Made by a program: the position numbers and the translations under genes
Shown here: one piece after another, positions 5,879 to 11,196 of the stretch
How positions within the stretch are numbered: the first letter of the stretch is position 1
How the letters are laid out: the number at the start of each line of letters is the position of its first letter
The notes under the pieces: generated by a model
Databases searched by the model: none
Told to the model about the DNA's origin: nothing
What the model saw: only the letters and a program-made list of their open reading frames with translations
Assembly (NCBI GenBank): GCA_905182825.1
Contig: CAJJDJ010000140.1
Location: forward strand, 1 to 11,196
Length of the DNA: 11,196 nucleotides
Source: Thiotrichaceae bacterium UBA7359
Lineage (GTDB): Bacteria > Pseudomonadota > Gammaproteobacteria > Eutrophobiales > Eutrophobiaceae
Reading direction: 5' to 3'

Positions 5879-8350
5879 TCAGTCAAATGGCTTTAATATT
5901 AAGATTAATTTTGGTAATAGTGTCAGACATGCAAACAATGCAATAAACATTGCTAACGCTGTCAATAGTCCAAAATAGATGGTCGGGATGAAATTTGAAA
6001 GTACCAGTATAGAGAATCCAATAATAATAGTAATGGCTGTATAAAAAACTGCTTTACCTATGTTCGCGTGACAATAATGCATCGTTTTAACGTAATCACC
6101 TGTCCTTGGCAGTTCTTCACGGAATCGATATATATAATGAATACTGTTATCAACCGCAATACCTATCGTTATCGCAGCAATAGTTATTGTCATCATATCA
6201 AGTGGTATTCCGAGTAAGCCCATTAAACCAAGAATAATTGCTGCAGCCAACATGTTCGGAATAATACCAATAATCGCGAGAGTGAAAGAGCGAAATAGAA
6301 TAACTAACATCAGTGCAATACCAGCCATAACAACACCTAAGGTTAAGATTTGTGACTTAAATAGACTCTGCAGCATATTATTATAGAGAACTAGTATTCC
6401 CGTAATCTTAACCTTATCTTCAGCAAGTCCGAACTTTTCAACCAAGTCTATTTTGATCTGTTCTAACAATTCTTTACGCCTCAAGTCTTTTAAAGAATCC
6501 AATATACGAATACTAATACGAGCTTCATTATTTTCTTCTGAAACATAAGGTCTGATCATACTATCGTTAATCGCATCTGGCATATTCTTACTAACAATGG
6601 CAAGTTCAAACGCGTCGAACTCAGCTCCATTAATTTCTTCTCCCACACGAATGATTGACGCAAGTGACAAAACTTTGCCAATCGCCGGAAAAGTCTCGAG
6701 ATGGTCATGTATTTGCTTGATCATGTCTATTCGTTCTGGTGTGAACCAAATCTCATCCTGGCCCTCAGTAAAGGCTCCAAATAAGACATCAAAATCTTCA
6801 AACTCAGTCTCTTCTGAAAGGTCATCTTTTTCCGACTCATCTTCAAAATCAATAATAATATCCATAGGTGTGGTTCCACCCATCTTTTCATCGATTAAAC
6901 GAAGACCCTTATATATTTCGGTACTATCGCTAAAATAATTTATAAAACTATTTTCTACTTGAAGTCGGGTAATGCCATAGGTACTAATGGCGGCAAGGAT
7001 AACAGTAATTATTAATATTTTATTTCCATGTATTTCGGTCAAACTTGCGAGCTTGGAAGTAAATTGAAATTCACTTTTTGAATCAGTCCTTTCTTTTCCT
7101 TTTGCTAACATACCTAATATGGACGGAAATAAGATAAATGATGTCAAGAAAGTAACACTTAAGCCTATCGTCATCATCCAACCAAAATCTATAATTGGCT
7201 TAATTCCACTAACTACTAAAGAACTAAATGCCATAATCGTAGTTAATGCAGTGTACAAGCATGGCCAAACCATCTTGCTGGCCATTGACAATACAAGCTC
7301 ATGTTGTGATAACTCAGGGTAATCATTAAATAATTGTCGATAACGAACGATAAGATGTACATTCATTGACATAGTGATTATCAACATCAACGAAATAAAA
7401 TTTGATGATATGACCGTGACATGCCAACCAACCAAACTAAGGAGACCAATCATTAAGAGTCCTGCATAAAAACAACTCAGCAGAGGTAACATTACCCATC
7501 TGAGTTCACGAAATATAATTGACAACATGCCCACAAGAAACAAAAACACGCCAATGCCGAAGACAATCAAATCATTTTTAATGTACGTAATCATATCATC
7601 AGTAATCATGGTGACACCGCCCATATGCAGAGTCCCAAACTGTTGATATTTTGAAATTATTTTTCTTACGTCTATGATGTTGTCATGGTTAACTTTATCG
7701 ATCACATTTTTCTGTGTTGTGTACTCAATTAATATATCATCCAACCTTGCTTGTTCTATTTCATTAAGTTCGTGAGTATTAGCTTTCATCAACAGCTCAT
7801 TACGTTCACGTTGTAAATTGCGAAATTCCGGGCTGTCTTTTAAATTAATTTGAATAGCTGTTGTTTGCCCGTCTTCACTAATTATCAATTCTTTATAAAT
7901 AGGGCTATTAAGTAACTCTTGTTTAACTTTCTCGATATCAAGACCACCGCCCTCTATCGTTCGGAGGTTATCAGCAACATCGGATAACTCTCCCTCTATC
8001 TGTTTAACCAATGGCACATCGACTAAACTAATTACTGATTCAACCGGCTCCAGCGTTCGGAAATCATCACGAATTTGAGTTATTACATCCAATGAAGATT
8101 CGGAAAACAGATCTTCCTTTGGTGAAAAAGTTACAAACAAAAAATCCTTAGTTGCATACCGGTCCAATGTTTCACGAAATAACTTTAAATCCTTGTCATC
8201 CTCCAACAACAAGGAATCTGCCGACGCATCAAGCTTGAAATCCTTTGTTTGCATGGCAAAAAAACCAAGTAATATTGCCATTATTAAACAGACCAACACA
8301 GGTTGTTTTAATACAAAAGTTGAATATGCCGATTTGATTAGAGTGATCAT
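5879..8350 (-). CDS. RND/MMPL superfamily transporter (COG1033-like)
   Basis: An 823-residue inner-membrane protein with the duplicated RND layout. TM1 (about 14-34) is followed by a large periplasmic domain (about 37-258) and TM2-6 (261-280, 286-308, 312-334, 362-382, 388-414). The second half repeats this with TM7 (444-462), a second periplasmic domain (463-667) and TM8-12 (669-818). The TM10 motif GIAVDNSIHYIYRF carries D734, a likely proton-relay residue; the matching position in TM4 (SMNVHLIVRY) is serine. It is shorter than AcrB-type drug pumps and resembles the COG1033/HpnN group, which handles lipids or other hydrophobic molecules. The second periplasmic domain contains a very acidic stretch (501-521). 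The substrate is unknown; the adjacent mlaC suggests lipids. The gap of 92-246 bases upstream implies its own promoter. Confidence 0.85.
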   Translation of the reverse strand: MITLIKSAYSTFVLKQPVLVCLIMAILLGFFAMQTKDFKLDASADSLLLEDDKDLKLFRETLDRYATKDFLFVTFSPKEDLFSESSLDVITQIRDDFRTLEPVESVISLVDVPLVKQIEGELSDVADNLRTIEGGGLDIEKVKQELLNSPIYKELIISEDGQTTAIQINLKDSPEFRNLQRERNELLMKANTHELNEIEQARLDDILIEYTTQKNVIDKVNHDNIIDVRKIISKYQQFGTLHMGGVTMITDDMITYIKNDLIVFGIGVFLFLVGMLSIIFRELRWVMLPLLSCFYAGLLMIGLLSLVGWHVTVISSNFISLMLIITMSMNVHLIVRYRQLFNDYPELSQHELVLSMASKMVWPCLYTALTTIMAFSSLVVSGIKPIIDFGWMMTIGLSVTFLTSFILFPSILGMLAKGKERTDSKSEFQFTSKLASLTEIHGNKILIITVILAAISTYGITRLQVENSFINYFSDSTEIYKGLRLIDEKMGGTTPMDIIIDFEDESEKDDLSEETEFEDFDVLFGAFTEGQDEIWFTPERIDMIKQIHDHLETFPAIGKVLSLASIIRVGEEINGAEFDAFELAIVSKNMPDAINDSMIRPYVSEENNEARISIRILDSLKDLRRKELLEQIKIDLVEKFGLAEDKVKITGILVLYNNMLQSLFKSQILTLGVVMAGIALMLVILFRSFTLAIIGIIPNMLAAAIILGLMGLLGIPLDMMTITIAAITIGIAVDNSIHYIYRFREELPRTGDYVKTMHYCHANIGKAVFYTAITIIIGFSILVLSNFIPTIYFGLLTALAMFIALFACLTLLPKLILILKPFD

Positions 8351-8379
8351 ATGAATAACGTTTATTTTTTTAGGTTTTA

Positions 8380-8408
8380 TGGATACTGATTTTAGATACT
8401 GTCTTCAA
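8380..8408 (-). promoter_or_regulatory. very weak candidate promoter for the RND transporter gene
   Basis: TTGAAG (8408-8403) is followed after 17 bases by TATCCA (8385-8380) on the minus strand, about 30 bases before the RND start codon. The -35 box is fair (four of six) and the -10 box poor (three of six). The gene probably has a promoter in this gap because no strong coupling to purN is visible, but this exact site is a guess. Confidence 0.15.
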
Positions 8409-8442
8409 TTTTGAGTAGACCCTTCAGTAATTCAATTTATTA

Positions 8443-8592
8443 TTATTCTTCAAGCAGTTTCATCTTATAGCTATCTAGGTCTTCGGCAAAGACAATAACC
8501 GTCTCTTCAACTTCCATAGGTCCTGCCTTTCTAACGACAAGGTTTCCAATTCTCAAAATTATATGCAACATACACATATTTAATATTTCCAT
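8443..8592 (-). CDS. hypothetical small protein after purN
   Basis: A frame of 49 residues starts at an ATG four bases after the purN stop; a version of 60 residues starts at 8625 and overlaps the purN end by 29 bases. I do not recognise the product. It has a short hydrophobic N-terminal part with several methionines (MCMLHIILRIG), then GNLVVRKAGPMEVEETVIVF and an acidic tail ending DSYKMKLLEE. The alternating charged and hydrophobic residues look protein-like, and codon use resembles the neighbours. There is no clear ribosome binding site; coupling to purN translation would be needed. It could also be the remnant of a larger gene. In many gammaproteobacteria a DUF3108 gene follows purN, but this sequence does not look like one. 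Confidence 0.35.
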   Translation of the reverse strand: MEILNMCMLHIILRIGNLVVRKAGPMEVEETVIVFAEDLDSYKMKLLEE

Positions 8593-8596
8593 ATCT

Positions 8597-9199
8597 TTAA
8601 TCTGAGGGCAATAAAATAATGCCATCTATTATTTTTTGTATCGTTTTTGAAAACAAGACATGTTCAACTTTTAAAACTTTGGCTGCTAGTGACTCCGGTG
8701 TCTCATCTAAGGCAATAGATACAGTTTGTTGTGTCAAGACTGCACCCTCATCATATTCTCCATTTACTAAGTGAATAGTTACACCACTTTCTATTTCGCC
8801 AGCAGCCAGAACAGCAGTATGGATGTTAATTCCGAACATACCTTTTCCACCAAATTTTGGCAATAAAGATGGATGAATATTAATAACTTTATGCTTATAA
8901 CGCGAGAGTACTCTCGGACCAACCTTTTTCATGAATCCGGCTAATAAGACAAAATCAATATCATGTTCGTCTAATGCCTCAACCATCGCCTTATCTGATG
9001 CATCTGAATCAGGATAGATACTTGAATCTATACAAGCCGTTTTAATGTTTTTTTCTTGAGCTAATGCTAACGCTAATGAATTCTTATTATTACTAATTAC
9101 AAGTTCAATATTGGCTGATAATTCACCGTGCTTACAAGCATGCTCTATAGCCATCATGTTACTGCCACGGCCGGAAACTAAAATGCCAAGTTTCTTCAT
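8597..9199 (-). CDS. purN: phosphoribosylglycinamide formyltransferase (GART)
   Basis: PurN transfers a formyl group from 10-formyltetrahydrofolate to glycinamide ribonucleotide in the third step of purine synthesis, in the cytoplasm. The 200-residue length is close to the 212 of E. coli. Motifs: SGRGSN (9-14) binds the ribonucleotide phosphate; INIHPSLLPKFGGKGMFG (106-123) carries catalytic N107 and H109; NGEYDEGAV (146-154) carries the catalytic D150. All three catalytic residues are present. The ATG overlaps the pdxB stop in an ATGA, with only a weak AGG before it, so translation is probably coupled to pdxB. purM, the usual partner of purN in enterobacteria, is not next to it. Confidence 0.96.
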   Translation of the reverse strand: MKKLGILVSGRGSNMMAIEHACKHGELSANIELVISNNKNSLALALAQEKNIKTACIDSSIYPDSDASDKAMVEALDEHDIDFVLLAGFMKKVGPRVLSRYKHKVINIHPSLLPKFGGKGMFGINIHTAVLAAGEIESGVTIHLVNGEYDEGAVLTQQTVSIALDETPESLAAKVLKVEHVLFSKTIQKIIDGIILLPSD

Positions 9200-10341
9200 G
9201 TTGGACCTGTTTTAAATCCTAATTCTGACAAACATTGTCTCATCGCTTTATTCATTTTTTTTGTATTGATTTTTTTATTCGTAAACTCACGTCTTATTGG
9301 ATAGTTCTTTCTTAAATTATCAAAATAAATTCCATGTTCAATAGTCGGCATACTTATCAGTTCTCTAAGTGCTACAGCATCACTTCTGACATCATATGCC
9401 TGCATTACTGCTAACTGAACTGCAGCATCATCATCACACTCGATAGTGTTATTTATTGACTCAAGACTGTAAACATCCACATTGTTCGACATATTTTTTG
9501 TGTGCTTGGACAAAGCTTTTGCAAGAATTTTAGTTGCCTTAAGTTTGCCATCATAGCTATAACCAGCAATATGCGGTGTTCCAATAAAGCATTGCTTTAA
9601 TAAGTTGATATTTATTTCTGGTTCATTGCACCATACATCGAGAATCAATGTAACATCTGGATTAGTCGCTTTGAATGATAATAATGCAGATTCATCAACT
9701 ACTTCTCCACGTGAGGTATTAATCAGAACCACATTTGATTTTAACTTATCTAGAAATGATTCATTAATTAATTGACTAGTTGGGTATTGACCACCTGTTG
9801 TTAGTGGGACATGTACTGTAATAATGTCTGCTTTCAAAATCTTTTCAAGTTCATGATAAGATTCTATTGATTCTTGTTCTGCTAATGGGGGATCATTTAC
9901 CAAGCATTTTATACCTATTGATTCCAAAAAATATTTCACCCTAGAACCAACCTGCCCATAGCCAATGATGCCTACAGTTTTTTTACTTATATCAAAATTA
10001 TCATATTCAGCGATCGCAAATAAACTACTTAGAACATATTCTGCAACCGAACGAGCATTACTACCTGGAGTATGGGCAAAAATAATATTATTTTTTTTAA
10101 GATAATCCGTGTCAATATGATCAATACCACTTGTTGCAGACCCAATAAAACCAATTTTAGAATTCTTTAAAAGAGAAAAATCAACTTTAGTTACCGATCT
10201 TACTAACAATACATCTGCATTCTTGACAGTAGATTTATCAAGAAAACGACCATCGATTAATTCCACCCTACCAAATCTTGAAAAGATTTCTTCAGCAAGA
10301 AGTATTTGTCTATCAGCAATGATGGTTAATGGTTGAGACAC
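9196..10341 (-). CDS. pdxB: erythronate-4-phosphate dehydrogenase
   Basis: PdxB oxidises 4-phosphoerythronate to 2-oxo-3-hydroxy-4-phosphobutanoate, the second step of the DXP-dependent route to pyridoxal phosphate. It belongs to the D-isomer 2-hydroxyacid dehydrogenases. The 381 residues compare with 378 in E. coli. Motifs: LLVRSVTKV (45-53), GSATSGIDHID (67-77), the Rossmann loop GYGQVG (127-132), INTSRGEVVD (207-216) with R211, the NEPE glutamate E240 and GTPHIAGY (254-261) with catalytic H257. A C-terminal PdxB dimerisation region is present (YDVRSD at 316-321, LRKNYPIRREF at 343-353), which separates it from SerA-like relatives. The start is GTG: an in-frame TAG lies six codons upstream and no ATG occurs near the N-terminus. 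It lies 92 bases after secF and overlaps purN by 4 bases. Confidence 0.95.
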   Translation of the reverse strand: MSQPLTIIADRQILLAEEIFSRFGRVELIDGRFLDKSTVKNADVLLVRSVTKVDFSLLKNSKIGFIGSATSGIDHIDTDYLKKNNIIFAHTPGSNARSVAEYVLSSLFAIAEYDNFDISKKTVGIIGYGQVGSRVKYFLESIGIKCLVNDPPLAEQESIESYHELEKILKADIITVHVPLTTGGQYPTSQLINESFLDKLKSNVVLINTSRGEVVDESALLSFKATNPDVTLILDVWCNEPEININLLKQCFIGTPHIAGYSYDGKLKATKILAKALSKHTKNMSNNVDVYSLESINNTIECDDDAAVQLAVMQAYDVRSDAVALRELISMPTIEHGIYFDNLRKNYPIRREFTNKKINTKKMNKAMRQCLSELGFKTGPT

Positions 10342-10405
10342 TAAGCCGAGATTCTAAGTTTATATTTGATAGATGAGAAATAGATCACATATTAACAACA
10401 CAAAA

Positions 10406-10421
10406 GGATAAAAGGTTATCC
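10406..10421 (-). terminator. weak intrinsic terminator candidate after secF
   Basis: On the minus strand GGATAA pairs with TTATCC around a CCTT loop, and TTTTGTGTTGTT follows directly. The stem is only 6 base pairs with two G-C pairs, so it is weak, but its place 12 bases after the secF stop and the T-rich tail fit a terminator. It would separate the secretion genes from pdxB-purN. Confidence 0.4.
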
Positions 10422-10433
10422 ATGAGAAGCCAC

Positions 10434-11196
10434 TTAGGGCATGGTATCCAAGTCAGCACCTTCTTTTTGAACCGGCATCAAGTCTTCTTTTGTAATGCCC
10501 AGAGCGAGAGTAACTGGACTAGCGACAAAGATAGATGAGTAGGTGCCTATCAACACACCAATGATCAAAGCAGTGGCAAAGCTATGAATTATTTCACCAC
10601 CAAGAACGAACAACGCAGATAAAACTAATAATGTTGTTAATGAAGTCACTAAAGTTCTGCTCAACGTTTGGTTTAGTGAAACGTTAAATATTTCTACTGA
10701 TGTTGCCTCTCGAACTTTATGAAAATTTTCACGAACACGATCAAACACGACAATAGTATCGTTCAAGGAATAACCAATCACAGCAAGTATTGCCGCAAGC
10801 ACCGTCAAGTCAAAATCAAAGTGTGTTATTGAAAAAATACCTAAGGTAATCACTACATCATGCACAAGTGCTGCAATTGCACCTACAGCAAAACGTCTTT
10901 GAAAGCGCAGTGCGACATAAATGAAGACACCCATCAACGCATAGATCATGGCTAAGCCACCATCGTCTTTAAGTTCTTCGCCTACCTGTGGACCAACAAA
11001 CTCAATTCGGCGCATTTGTATATTTGCGCCTGCATCCTTCAATAAGCCCATTATTTTATTACTGATATCAGCGTTATTTAATCCTTCGCTCGGTGGAATT
11101 CGTATTAAGACATCACTAGCAGAACCAAAGTACTGAATAATGGCATCTTTAAATTCTGAATTATTTAACGAAGTTCGAATGCTATCTAAATCAATA
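10434..11196 (-). CDS. secF: protein translocase subunit SecF, 5' end beyond the window
   Basis: SecF, with SecD, forms an inner-membrane complex that uses the proton gradient to help pull secreted proteins through SecYEG. The window holds the last 253 residues; the frame is open to the right edge, starting IDLDSIRTSLNN. About 55-70 residues including TM1 should lie outside, judging from the usual length of about 320. Visible in order: the end of the first periplasmic domain with the IQYFGSASDVLIRIP strand, then RRIEFVGPQVGEEL, then five membrane segments. The hallmark VIGYSLNDTIVVFDRVREN and the SRTLVTSLTTLL segment are intact. An internal ATG at 11051 is not the start, because the coding match continues upstream of it. 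secD is expected just beyond the right edge. Confidence 0.96.
   Translation of the reverse strand, partial: IDLDSIRTSLNNSEFKDAIIQYFGSASDVLIRIPPSEGLNNADISNKIMGLLKDAGANIQMRRIEFVGPQVGEELKDDGGLAMIYALMGVFIYVALRFQRRFAVGAIAALVHDVVITLGIFSITHFDFDLTVLAAILAVIGYSLNDTIVVFDRVRENFHKVREATSVEIFNVSLNQTLSRTLVTSLTTLLVLSALFVLGGEIIHSFATALIIGVLIGTYSSIFVASPVTLALGITKEDLMPVQKEGADLDTMP

Noticed and set aside
6597..6938. Plus-strand open frame of 113 codons opposite the RND gene
   Set aside because: It is antisense to the acidic segment of the transporter. Its Ser/Lys-rich run (reverse complement of Asp/Glu/Ser codons) shows it is a shadow of that segment.
10434..11051. secF as a complete 205-residue protein starting at the ATG at 11051
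   Set aside because: The frame continues open to the window edge, and the upstream residues (IQYFGSASDVLIRIP) match the SecF periplasmic domain, so the gene is cut by the window and not short.
1..11196. tRNA or rRNA genes, CRISPR arrays, insertion sequences, prophage or defence genes
   Set aside because: I looked on both strands for cloverleaf-like sequence, regularly spaced direct repeats, transposase motifs and terminal inverted repeats and saw none. Nearly all the DNA is taken up by conserved housekeeping genes of even composition.

Overview
The window is 11.2 kb of AT-rich DNA (roughly 35-40 % G+C by eye). Every well-supported gene lies on the minus strand, so transcription runs from right to left. 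The organism is most likely a gammaproteobacterium. It has PdxB, the marker of the DXP-dependent vitamin B6 route typical of that class. It also has the gene order mlaC-ibaG-murA-hisG-hisD-hisC, a variant of the mla/ttg2-murA-his neighbourhood of Pseudomonas-like gammaproteobacteria. The low G+C would suit marine sulfur-oxidising or methylotrophic lineages (SUP05/Thioglobus, Methylophaga, Cycloclasticus and the like), but the sequence alone does not settle the genus.

In transcription order the layout is as follows. (1) The 3' part of secF (protein export, inner membrane) runs in from the right edge and ends at a weak terminator-like hairpin. (2) pdxB (GTG start, pyridoxal phosphate synthesis) overlaps purN (purine synthesis) by 4 bases, so these two form a translationally coupled pair. 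A possible 49-60 residue protein follows purN. (3) An 823-residue RND/MMPL-type membrane transporter is followed, after a 268-base AT-rich gap with inverted repeats, by mlaC. MlaC is a secreted phospholipid carrier. A strong hairpin follows mlaC. (4) ibaG (BolA family) and murA (first committed step of peptidoglycan synthesis). (5) hisG (short form), hisD and hisC, tightly packed. (6) At the left edge, two overlapping open frames of uncertain status follow hisC; one of them may be the start of the next gene.

Most of the window is ordinary core metabolism and envelope biogenesis. The part that departs from the textbook arrangement is the pairing of mlaC with an RND transporter. No mlaD lies upstream of mlaC and no mlaB lies between mlaC and ibaG. 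This recalls the HpnM (MlaC-like)/HpnN (RND) pair of hopanoid clusters and suggests a lipid-trafficking unit. I found no tRNA, rRNA, CRISPR array, insertion sequence, phage gene or defence system. No gene-free stretch exceeds 300 bases. The longest gap is 5611-5878, or about 246 bases at 8351-8596 if the small reading frame there is not real.
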